Positions 19,094-26,089 of a DNA stretch of 35,209 bases are shown here, one piece after another (the stretch's first letter is position 1; each line of letters begins with the position of its first letter). The DNA comes from Pseudomonadota bacterium. GTDB taxonomy: Bacteria; Pseudomonadota; Gammaproteobacteria; Burkholderiales; Burkholderiaceae_C. The notes below the pieces were generated by a model, which was given only the letters and a program-made list of their open reading frames with translations, made no database searches and was not told the DNA's origin. Where the stretch lies: the NCBI GenBank assembly GCA_021841865.1, contig JAKCDM010000023.1, forward strand, positions 1-35,209, given 5' to 3'. The position numbers were made by a program, and so were the translations under genes.

Positions 19094-20485
19094 TCAGGAA
19101 GCGGGACGTGGACTTTCGCAGCGCAGCTGCCCGGCGGCTTCGTCGTAGCGCAACGCCGAACCCGGGATGCAAGCGCGCGCATAGTCGATGCTGGCGGAGC
19201 GGCGGTCGTAGGTGCCGCCGCAGCTCGTGCGCAGGCTGCGCCCATCCCAGGCGAGCACGCGACACGCCTTGAGGTAGCTGCCCACCGGCTGCGCCACCTT
19301 TTCGCCGACGCACTGCAGCGCGCCGTCGGCATTCACGATGTCGGCCGCGTTGCCACAGCCACGGGCGTCGAGTACCACGTCCTTCGATCGCCCCTCGGAG
19401 TCGGGGCACGTTCCGGTGTACCGCGTCCCCGAGTCGTCCACCTCGAGCAGGCAGCTTCGGGCTGCGCTGATCTCGGGCAGGCGACGCCGGAACACGACCG
19501 TGACCAAGGCGTCGTTGGTGTCGGGGACCAGCCGGACATCGCTGTCCGACCGCGCGTACGGAAGATCCTGCGCGATGGCGTTGATCTCCAGGCAGTCATC
19601 GATCACCAGATGCTGCTCCAGCGGCGTGTCGCTGATCACCCTCGTGACCCGCGAGTCGCCGTCTGCCGAGACGTTGACGTACGACATCTGCGCACCCAGG
19701 ACCCCCATCGTGGACAACTGGGATTTCACCTGGTAATACACGGCGAAACCGAGCATCCCCAGGTATCGGCTGGCACGTACGGCTGCGGCCCGGATCGCGG
19801 TGTTCTCCGGATTGGCCAGCCAGTTGCTCTTGGACGACACCTCGACGACCTTCTGCCAGCCCATGGACTCCGAGCTGTACTTGTAGCTGATGAACAGTTC
19901 GCTGCCGAGTTCATAGGCGCCGACCAGGCCCTGGAACACGATCGGCGCGGCCACCGTGACCCCGAGCGCCGCCAGGGTCTTCGGAATCGCCTCGCCTGGC
20001 TCGTTGCCGGTCCACGCCGTGACCTTGAATCGCAGAGGCTTGCCGTTGCAGGTCGTCGCGTAATGGGTCACTGCCCGGGAATCGGCAGGCGCCTGGCAAA
20101 ACGGCAGCGAAGCGAGCGAGCCGCACTGCACACCGTAGCGATAGCCCCCGGACTTCAGCTCGGGAAAGGTCCGATCGAAGCCCAGGCCGATCGCCTTGTA
20201 CAGCGGATGGGCCCGGGTGTACGGGGTCTCTTGTCCGCGCGAAGGGCTGTAGTTGGCAGGAATGCTGGCCGGCGCAAGATCCGGCGCGTTCACCATGCCG
20301 GTGTAGTCGGTTCCCGTGACCGTGAGCTCATGGCCGGTGTCGTTGACCATGGCCATGTAGGTCGTATTGCCGCCAGACGCCCTCCCGTCGACGACCAGCC
20401 GCGACGCGGTGACCGCCTGCGCCGAAAGCATCTGGCTGGCACACAGCAAGCCCGACAAGGTGCGAACAACCGCGCTCGGGAACAT
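19094..20485 (-). CDS. secreted protein of unknown function with C-terminal CVNH-like domain (paralogue 2)
   Basis: A 463-residue paralogue of the protein encoded at 17608-19017, facing it tail to tail with a 76-base gap. The start MFPSAVVRTLSGLLCASQML is a signal peptide (cleavage after AQA, about 24) and has an excellent GAGGAGG ribosome-binding site, so the 14-residue upstream extension is rejected. Shared blocks are VNDTGHELTVTGTDY, VTHYATTCNGKPLRFKVTAW, ADGDSRVTRVISDTP and VIDDCLEINAIAQDLPY. The tail (about 343-457) has the same eight cysteines (345, 360, 377, 392, 408, 422, 439, 456), with ADIVNADGALQC and GSYLKACRVLAWDGRSLRTS typical of CVNH half repeats. Extra cysteines C121 and C130 occur only here. 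Function unknown; sugar binding is inference. Confidence 0.82.
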   Translation of the reverse strand: MFPSAVVRTLSGLLCASQMLSAQAVTASRLVVDGRASGGNTTYMAMVNDTGHELTVTGTDYTGMVNAPDLAPASIPANYSPSRGQETPYTRAHPLYKAIGLGFDRTFPELKSGGYRYGVQCGSLASLPFCQAPADSRAVTHYATTCNGKPLRFKVTAWTGNEPGEAIPKTLAALGVTVAAPIVFQGLVGAYELGSELFISYKYSSESMGWQKVVEVSSKSNWLANPENTAIRAAAVRASRYLGMLGFAVYYQVKSQLSTMGVLGAQMSYVNVSADGDSRVTRVISDTPLEQHLVIDDCLEINAIAQDLPYARSDSDVRLVPDTNDALVTVVFRRRLPEISAARSCLLEVDDSGTRYTGTCPDSEGRSKDVVLDARGCGNAADIVNADGALQCVGEKVAQPVGSYLKACRVLAWDGRSLRTSCGGTYDRRSASIDYARACIPGSALRYDEAAGQLRCESPRPAS

Positions 20486-20554
20486 GATTCCTCCTCGACC
20501 AAGGCCGGCCGGGCCAGCCTTGCCCATGAGACCCCTGGGCGACGAGAAGGTTTC

Positions 20555-20587
20555 GGGGTATCAGCGGGTTTAACCCGCCGATACCCC
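20555..20587 (-). terminator. hairpin terminating the sox operon after soxB
   Basis: GGGGTATCAGCGGG and CCCGCCGATACCCC pair over 14 bp with one mismatch around a TTTAA loop. It lies 76 bases after the soxB stop and 70 bases upstream of the CVNH paralogue 2 start. Read on the minus strand, the bases after the stem (GAAACCTTCTCG) are only mildly T-rich. It probably ends the sox transcript and separates it from the next gene on the same strand. Confidence 0.65.
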
Positions 20588-20662
20588 AGGAAATGACAAT
20601 CGGTCCGCGGCTCCAGCATGACGAATTCGGCGCTGGCCGAGTTCGTCAGCCATGACCTGCGC

Positions 20663-22390
20663 TCAGGCGGCAGCCAGCCCCGCGTTGCCGGCCACGCCGA
20701 TCAGGCGCGGCTGGTTCGGCTTCAGGGGCTTGACCGTCGGGTTGTGCTTCAGGTACTCCTCGACGATATCCCAGATCGGCGGGTTCGACGCCTGCGCCGA
20801 AGCCTGCTGCACCGGAGCCCAGCCGGCGACCTTGTAGGTCTTCTTCGGATCGATCGGCTTGCCGTGCAGGCGCATGTCCTGGATGCGGTTGCCCGACTTC
20901 TCGCCCGGCGCGCAGGCGTAGGTCAGCGCACCCACGCGAACCATGTCCCCGCCCTGCTGGTAGTACGGATCGGGGTTGAACAGGTTGTCGCAGACATCCT
21001 CCATCACCGACTTGACCGTGGCCCCGGTCATGTCGGTGAGCGTGCAGTAGGGATAGGTGATGGCCAGCTGGGTCATCAGGGCCTCGCGCGTGATCGGCTC
21101 GCCCGGCAGCAGGCTGCCGCCCCAGCGGAAGCCCGGCGAGAAGGCGAGGTCGCCGCCGCGCACCGCCAGCATGGCATCGAGCACCAGCTGGTCCCAGGTG
21201 CCGTTGAAGTTGCCGCGGCGATACAGCACGCCCTCGGTATGCCCCAGCACCTCGGTCAGCTTGGCCTCGTAGGGCGCGCGCAGCTTCCTGATCAGCGCCT
21301 GCATGTCCGCATCGGCGGGCAGCAGATTCGAGAAAACCGGCAGCAGGCGGTACTTGTAGCCCACCATCTTGCCGCCGCGCACGTCGAAGTCCATGACCGC
21401 GAGGAACTTGCCGTGCGAGCCCGCGTTGGTCACCAGGGTCATGCCCCCCGACGGACGGCGCACCTCGACCGCGACGGCCTCGCCGTCGTGGGTGTGGCCG
21501 CCGAAGATGCAGTCGATGCCGTCGACCAGCGTGGCCATCTTGCGGTCCACGTCCATGCCGTTGTGGGAAATCACCACCACCAGCTGGGCGCCCTTGGCTC
21601 GCACTTCCTTGACCACCTTCTGCATGTGGTCGGTATCGATGCCGAAAGTCCAGTCGGGCATCATGTACGCCGGGTTGGCGATCGGGGTGTAGGGGAAGGC
21701 CTGCCCGATGATCGCCACCTGCACGCCGTTCATCTGCTTCATCACGTAGTTCGGGAACACCGGATCGCCGAAGTCGGCGGTCTTGACGTTCTGCGCGACG
21801 AAGTCGATGCGACCCTTGAAGTCCTTGGAGATGATCTCCTTGACGCGGTCCTGGCCGTAGGTGAACTCCCAGTGCGCGGTCATCACGTCGACGCCCAGCT
21901 GCAGCTGCGCGTCGACCATGTCCTGCCCCTTGGTCCACAGCGACAGCGCAGTGCCTTGCCAGGTATCGCCGCCGTCGAGCAGCAGCGCTCCCGGACGCGA
22001 GGCCTTCAGTCGCTTGACCAGCGTGGCGATGTGCGCGTATCCGCCCATCGTGCCGTACTGCTTCGCCGCCCGCTCGAAATCCAGGTAGGTGAACGCGTAG
22101 GACTCGCGGCTGTCGGGCTTGAATCCCACGCGCTTGAGATAGTCGGCCCCGACCAGGTGCGGCAGGTGCCCGTTCATGCTGCCCACGCCGATGTTCACGC
22201 TGGGCTCGCGGAAATACAGCGGCTGCAGGTGCGCGTGGCTGTCGGTCATGTGCAGGAAATGCACATTGCCGGTGACCGGCGGGCTGTACAGCGCGTCGAC
22301 CTCGGCTGCGCTGGCTTCGCGCATCATCGGAAAGCCGCTGACACCGGCTGCTGCCAGCACACTCAGAAATTCGCGGCGGGTAATGCTCAT
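20663..22390 (-). CDS. soxB: thiosulfohydrolase SoxB
   Basis: A 575-residue periplasmic dimanganese enzyme that hydrolyses the sulfone group from SoxY-bound thiosulfate as sulfate. The Tat signal is TRREFLSVLAAAG. Metal ligands of the calcineurin-like fold are visible: D50 and H52 (MTDSHAHLQP), D142 (DGGDTWQGT), H173 (HWEFTYG, the SoxB signature replacing GNHE), H276 (SHNGMDVD) and H299/H301 (GGHTHDG). A 5'-nucleotidase-type C-terminal domain follows. Length is normal for SoxB. The ATG has GAGGA eight bases upstream. It is the last gene of the sox operon, and a U-tract terminator sits between soxX and its ribosome-binding site, so its expression may be set separately. Confidence 0.97.
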   Translation of the reverse strand: MSITRREFLSVLAAAGVSGFPMMREASAAEVDALYSPPVTGNVHFLHMTDSHAHLQPLYFREPSVNIGVGSMNGHLPHLVGADYLKRVGFKPDSRESYAFTYLDFERAAKQYGTMGGYAHIATLVKRLKASRPGALLLDGGDTWQGTALSLWTKGQDMVDAQLQLGVDVMTAHWEFTYGQDRVKEIISKDFKGRIDFVAQNVKTADFGDPVFPNYVMKQMNGVQVAIIGQAFPYTPIANPAYMMPDWTFGIDTDHMQKVVKEVRAKGAQLVVVISHNGMDVDRKMATLVDGIDCIFGGHTHDGEAVAVEVRRPSGGMTLVTNAGSHGKFLAVMDFDVRGGKMVGYKYRLLPVFSNLLPADADMQALIRKLRAPYEAKLTEVLGHTEGVLYRRGNFNGTWDQLVLDAMLAVRGGDLAFSPGFRWGGSLLPGEPITREALMTQLAITYPYCTLTDMTGATVKSVMEDVCDNLFNPDPYYQQGGDMVRVGALTYACAPGEKSGNRIQDMRLHGKPIDPKKTYKVAGWAPVQQASAQASNPPIWDIVEEYLKHNPTVKPLKPNQPRLIGVAGNAGLAAA

Positions 22391-22405
22391 GGCGGATCCT
22401 CGACG

Positions 22406-22438
22406 AAAAAAAAGCCCGCCTCATGCAGCATGGCGGGC
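22406..22438 (-). terminator. intrinsic terminator between soxX and soxB
   Basis: Read on the minus strand: GCCCGCC (22438-22432), an 11-base loop, GGCGGGC (22420-22414), then eight T residues (22413-22406). This is a textbook rho-independent terminator. It begins 38 bases after the soxX stop. The T-run is followed almost at once by the soxB ribosome-binding site GAGGA and ATG at 22390, so there is no room for a separate soxB promoter downstream of it. Confidence 0.85.
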
Positions 22439-22476
22439 AGCACGGTACGGCCAGGCCGCGACCGCGGCCCCGGCGA

Positions 22477-23127
22477 TTACTTGTTGACCGGTGAGTTCGG
22501 ATCCATCAGCAGGGCCATCACGTCCTTCATCTGCTGCTGGGTCAGGATCTTGTGCGCACCGAAGGGCGGCATGTAGCTGCAGGCGTTGAACGCGCCCGAG
22601 TTGTAGATGCGAGCCCACGTGTACTTCAGGATGGCCTCGCTGTCGCCACGCAGCTTCGCGTAGTGGTACAGCTCGGGGCCGATGTTGCCTTGCGACGGGT
22701 CGTTGGCGATCATCTTGTGACAGGCCAGGCAGTTGCCGCCGTTGGGCGTTCCCGGCTTGTCGCTCCACTGCATGCCCTTGCCGTTCTCGGCGATCTTCAG
22801 GCCTTCCTTCCAGTCGCCCAGGTACTTGCCGTCGGCCGGGTACACCACGCCGGCCTGCGCCTTCGCCTCCAGGCTCTTGGCCAGCGCGTCGGGCATCGGC
22901 TTGCCCAGGTAGTCGTACTTGGAGCACTCGTACTGGGCTTCGGTCTGCTTCAGGCGCGAGACCTTGGCCTGGCCCTTGTCGGCGAAGTCGTTTTTCAGGA
23001 TGCCCTGGAACGACGCGGTGGCGAAAGGATTGCCCGCCTGCGCGGAGGCTTCCTGCTTGGCGCCCGCGCAGCCCGCCAGCATGGCGGCACCCAGCGCTGC
23101 CGACGCGAATAGTGCGAATTTTTTCAT
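22477..23127 (-). CDS. soxX: c-type cytochrome SoxX (long, putative lipoprotein form)
   Basis: A 216-residue monohaem cytochrome subunit of SoxAX, which attaches thiosulfate to SoxY. The haem motif is CLACH at 133-137; M186 in SYMPPFG is the likely distal ligand. The N terminus MKKFALFASAALGAAMLAGC has a lipobox (LAGC, C20), so it may be a membrane-anchored lipoprotein. It is longer than the roughly 120-residue SoxX of other systems, with about 100 extra residues (30-130) before the haem site. This goes with the single-haem SoxA next door. C68 is an additional cysteine. The ATG has a good AGGAG site. soxA ends 13 bases upstream. Confidence 0.95.
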   Translation of the reverse strand: MKKFALFASAALGAAMLAGCAGAKQEASAQAGNPFATASFQGILKNDFADKGQAKVSRLKQTEAQYECSKYDYLGKPMPDALAKSLEAKAQAGVVYPADGKYLGDWKEGLKIAENGKGMQWSDKPGTPNGGNCLACHKMIANDPSQGNIGPELYHYAKLRGDSEAILKYTWARIYNSGAFNACSYMPPFGAHKILTQQQMKDVMALLMDPNSPVNK

Positions 23128-23140
23128 GTCGTCTCCTGGC

Positions 23141-23983
23141 TCAGCGCTTGAAGGTCGGCGTATCCAGCGTGGCTCCGTTGGAATTCACGCCCATGTAGGT
23201 GATCAGGTCGATCACCGCGTTGGAGGTGAATTTCGGCGCCGGCCAGCGTTGCTGGCGTTCGCAAGCCAGCATGCGCCACTCCAGCGTGCGCGCGACGCCC
23301 TGCGAGTTCGGGTACGCCGGCCACGTCGCGTAGGACTTCGCCGCCTCGGCATTCGTCAGGTTGGGAAGCGCCGAGATCTTGATGCGCTTGCCGCTTTCCG
23401 AGTGGCACGCGGCACAGGAGAAGCTGAAGGGCCCCGCACGGTAGAAGAACAGCTTCTTGCCGTTTTCGTAGGCCAGCTTTTCCTGCGGATTGTCCTGGGG
23501 AATGGCGATCTTCATGCCCTTGGATTCATGCGCGACATACATCGCGAGGTTCTCCAACGGCGACGCGTTGCCACCTTCCTTGGCGAAAGGTGCCTTGTCG
23601 GCCTCCTTGGCCGACAAGCCCTGCAGGGTTTCCATGCAGGTCACCAGGCGCGATTCGAGATCCTGCACGCGACCGGTGTCGGGGAAATAGCGCGGCAGCT
23701 GCGCGTAGGCGCCCTTGACCACGCCCGGGCCGAGCCCGAGGTCGCACTGCTGCAGCGACGCGTGCTTGGGCCCGCGCTTCTCACTCCACAGCTTCTTGCC
23801 GTCGTCGATGTTGAAGTCGGCCGGGTTGCCACCCATCTCGTTCATCATCTGCAGGTAGGCGTTGCCTTCCTGGCTCACGGAATCGGCCGCCTGCGCCTGC
23901 ACGGCACCGGCCCCCACCAGCAGCAGCACGGGAAGGGTGATCCCGGCCAGTGCGGCCATCTTCTTAGGTAGTCGCTGTTTCAT
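23141..23983 (-). CDS. soxA: SoxA, monohaem c-type cytochrome of SoxAX
   Basis: A 280-residue periplasmic catalytic subunit that forms the SoxY cysteine-S-thiosulfonate bond. The signal peptide ends with VQAQA|ADS (about 32). The C-terminal haem motif is SCAACHSE (C190-C193-H194). The active-site cysteine, which becomes a persulfide haem ligand in the family, is C241 in MLACERQQRW. The N-terminal domain has C80 and C116 but no CxxCH, so this is the monohaem type of SoxA; the two cysteines probably form a disulfide. The ATG at 23983 has a GAGGAG ribosome-binding site; a longer reading frame back to 24058 runs through a hairpin and is rejected. It lies between soxZ (71-base gap) and soxX. Confidence 0.96.
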   Translation of the reverse strand: MKQRLPKKMAALAGITLPVLLLVGAGAVQAQAADSVSQEGNAYLQMMNEMGGNPADFNIDDGKKLWSEKRGPKHASLQQCDLGLGPGVVKGAYAQLPRYFPDTGRVQDLESRLVTCMETLQGLSAKEADKAPFAKEGGNASPLENLAMYVAHESKGMKIAIPQDNPQEKLAYENGKKLFFYRAGPFSFSCAACHSESGKRIKISALPNLTNAEAAKSYATWPAYPNSQGVARTLEWRMLACERQQRWPAPKFTSNAVIDLITYMGVNSNGATLDTPTFKR

Positions 23984-24023
23984 GGTCTCCTCGCGAACAG
24001 TTCGTGCTACTTGCTGCAACAGA

Positions 24024-24048
24024 CAGGGCCCGGCAGTGCCGGGCCCTG
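24024..24048 (-). repeat. perfect 12-bp hairpin between soxZ and soxA
   Basis: CAGGGCCCGGCA (24024-24035) and TGCCGGGCCCTG (24037-24048) are exact reverse complements around one base; a realistic loop is about 3-5 bases. It starts 6 bases after the soxZ stop. The bases behind it on minus (TCTGTTGCAG) are only slightly T-rich. It could stop 3' exonucleases and stabilise soxYZ mRNA, or give partial termination before soxA. Confidence 0.65.
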
Positions 24049-24054
24049 GGCGAA

Positions 24055-24366
24055 TCACGACACCGTGGTGCTGCCGGTCTGGGTCTCGCCCTTGTTGTCC
24101 AGCCAGGTCACGGAAACCGTGTCGCCCGACTTGCCGCCCTTGAAGCTGAACTCCAGGAACGGGTTCTTGGAAATCGCGGTTCCCCAGTCGCAGTTCATCA
24201 CTTCCTTGTCGCCGTGCTTGCAGATCACGGACTGGATGAAGTGCGCGGGGATCAGCTTGCCGTCGGGGCCCTTGAGCAGGCCGGTGTCCTCGGGGTGGGT
24301 CATCAGCACGCGGACGACGACGGTGTCGCCTTCGACGCTTGCGCGCATGCGCATCGGATTGGGCAT
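24055..24366 (-). CDS. soxZ: sulfur-carrier complex subunit SoxZ
   Basis: A 103-residue partner of SoxY, together forming the substrate carrier of the Sox pathway. It has no signal peptide of its own; SoxZ is exported by riding on the Tat substrate SoxY. Typical blocks are VRVLMTHPEDTGL, IPAHFIQSVICKHG and NPFLEFSFKGGKSGDTVSV, an immunoglobulin-like beta fold. Length is normal. The ATG at 24366 has GGAG upstream. It follows soxY by 54 bases and is followed directly by a stable hairpin. Confidence 0.97.
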   Translation of the reverse strand: MPNPMRMRASVEGDTVVVRVLMTHPEDTGLLKGPDGKLIPAHFIQSVICKHGDKEVMNCDWGTAISKNPFLEFSFKGGKSGDTVSVTWLDNKGETQTGSTTVS

Positions 24367-24420
24367 TTCAAACTCCAGGAAAAATTTGCTGAGGAAGGTC
24401 GGACGCAGTGACGCGCGGCA

Positions 24421-24894
24421 TCAGCCGCCGCAGCCGCCCAGCGTGACCTTGATTTCCTTCTTGCTGTACAGCAGCTTGTCGCCGACGCGCGCGACGGCGT
24501 AGACGTCGGCGGTCTTGGCCATCTTGATGCGCGTGGCGACGCTGGGAACGGCACCTTCGCCCATCTTGAACGTGGCCACCAGCGCGGTCGGGTTCTTCTC
24601 GACGACGATGCCCAGCATGGTCACGCCGCTCGCGGTGGACTTGATGCCCACCGGCACGACCGCGCCGTTCTCGGCGATGTCCGGACCGATGATCGACACT
24701 TCGCTGCTGGCAGATGCGGTGCAACCCATGCCCTTGGCGATTTCATCCAGGGTGTGGGCCTCGAACAACTTCGGATCCCAACCCGGGGCATCGGCGGCCT
24801 GCGCCACCGAGGGCAGGAGGCCGGCCGTGGCGGCCAGGCCGGCGACGGTCGCGCCAGCACCGAGCTGCATGACCTGACGACGAGACTGATTCAT
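24421..24894 (-). CDS. soxY: sulfur-carrier protein SoxY
   Basis: A 157-residue periplasmic carrier whose C-terminal cysteine holds the sulfur intermediates. The swinging arm GGCGG ends the protein (C155). The Tat signal is SRRQVMQLGAGATVAG with cleavage near AQA-ADA (about 34). An additional cysteine at position 58 (GMGCTASA) is not part of the carrier arm. The ATG at 24894 has AGGA very close and GAGGAG further upstream. It lies 64 bases after soxD and 54 bases before soxZ. Tat export fits folding with SoxZ in the cytoplasm first. Confidence 0.97.
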   Translation of the reverse strand: MNQSRRQVMQLGAGATVAGLAATAGLLPSVAQAADAPGWDPKLFEAHTLDEIAKGMGCTASASSEVSIIGPDIAENGAVVPVGIKSTASGVTMLGIVVEKNPTALVATFKMGEGAVPSVATRIKMAKTADVYAVARVGDKLLYSKKEIKVTLGGCGG

Positions 24895-24919
24895 TCCTAA
24901 AACTCCTCACTGAGAGAAA

Positions 24920-24951
24920 AGTGCGCGGCCCCCATCGGACACGCGCGGACT
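24920..24951 (-). other. weak hairpin with T-rich tail between soxD and soxY
   Basis: On the minus strand AGT-CC-GCGCG pairs with CGCGC-ACT across a 14-base loop with a two-base bulge, followed by TTTCTCTC. It is in the 64-base soxD-soxY gap. Stem quality is poor compared with the hairpins after soxZ and soxX, so I list it only as a possible partial terminator. Confidence 0.25.
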
Positions 24952-24958
24952 GATGCGA

Positions 24959-26089
24959 TTACTGTTTTGCTCCATCCACCAGCCAGGTCGCAATCATCTT
25001 CGCATCGCCCTCGCTGATACTCTGCGGCGGCATCGGGATACTTCCCCATGTACCGGAACCACCCTTGATGATGCGCTGGGTCAATTCTGCCACCACACCC
25101 TGCTGGCCCGCATATTTCTTCGCCACGGCCGCATAGCCCGGACCGACGAGCGTGTTGTCGCCCATGCTGTGGCAGGCAATGCAACCATGCGCCTTGAGCA
25201 GCTCGACGACCTTGGCGTTCGGGTCGGAAGCCGCGGCCTGCTTGGCCTTCGCCGCCTTCTCGAGCTCGGCCTTGGACAGCGTCACCTGGCCGCGGATCGG
25301 GCCCCAGGGGCGATACTGATCCTGCAGGTTGCCCCAGGTGTTCATCGCGAACTCGGGGATCGAGCTGGACACCACGGGCTTGGGTGCACAGTCTTTCATG
25401 CACTCCTTGTTGTGCACATCGGGGATACCCCCGTTACCCAGCACCTTACCGTCCTCCAGTACCTGCTTGCCGCCCGGCCACATGCCGTGGTTCCACGTCA
25501 TGTCGTTGCGATTGGGCAGCTTGTCCTGCACCTGCTGCACGTTGTCGCGGGTGAGCACGAAGTTGGCCGGAACGATGTTCGCCAGGTTGAGCAGGTAGTC
25601 GACCAGCGAATAGGTCTGGTCCCAGGTCAGCGTGTCCGGCGAGGTCCACGGCATCGCGCGGTGGATGTAGTCGAACAGGGTCGACAACGTGGACAGCTTC
25701 TCGAGCGAGGTGCCGAAGCCCTCGCTCGGGTTGCCCAGCTTGGCCACGATGCCGGTCTTCATTTCCTCCTTGGTGGCCTGGAAGGCACCCACCAGCGGCG
25801 GGAACACCGAGTTGGAATCGGCGAAGTCGCCGTGGCAGGAGGCGCACTTGGCTTCCCACAGCTTGGTGCCTTCCGCGACCGTTCCCTGGCCCGCCGGCAG
25901 GCCCTGGAAGTCCGGGCGCACGTCGATGTTCCAGGCCTGGATCTCGGCCTGGGTCGCGGGCTGGCCCAGCGAAGCTCCGGGGTTGGCGCCCCACGCGGCC
26001 GAAGCGGCCACGGCGAGGGCTGCGGCTACCGCGGCCTTGGAAAACTTGGGAAGCCCCAACGTGTTCTCAAGAATGCGCGAGTTGAACAT
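24959..26089 (-). CDS. soxD: dihaem cytochrome SoxD, partner of sulfur dehydrogenase SoxC
   Basis: A 376-residue c-type cytochrome that accepts electrons from SoxC when the carrier-bound sulfane sulfur is oxidised. Two haem sites are visible: CASCHG at 82-87 and CIACHS at 303-308, with M353 in SIPMPP as a likely ligand for the second haem. The signal peptide is hydrophobic at about 19-33 with cleavage near AWGA. I chose ATG at 26089 because GGAG lies nine bases upstream. An ATG three codons earlier touches the Shine-Dalgarno sequence directly. The start lies inside soxC, a 23-base overlap, so translation is coupled. Presence of soxCD implies complete oxidation of thiosulfate to sulfate without stored sulfur globules. 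Confidence 0.95.
   Translation of the reverse strand: MFNSRILENTLGLPKFSKAAVAAALAVAASAAWGANPGASLGQPATQAEIQAWNIDVRPDFQGLPAGQGTVAEGTKLWEAKCASCHGDFADSNSVFPPLVGAFQATKEEMKTGIVAKLGNPSEGFGTSLEKLSTLSTLFDYIHRAMPWTSPDTLTWDQTYSLVDYLLNLANIVPANFVLTRDNVQQVQDKLPNRNDMTWNHGMWPGGKQVLEDGKVLGNGGIPDVHNKECMKDCAPKPVVSSSIPEFAMNTWGNLQDQYRPWGPIRGQVTLSKAELEKAAKAKQAAASDPNAKVVELLKAHGCIACHSMGDNTLVGPGYAAVAKKYAGQQGVVAELTQRIIKGGSGTWGSIPMPPQSISEGDAKMIATWLVDGAKQ

Noticed and set aside
23984-24058. Longer N terminus for soxA
   Set aside because: It would read through the soxZ-soxA hairpin and precede a normal signal peptide; the ATG at 23983 has a strong ribosome-binding site.
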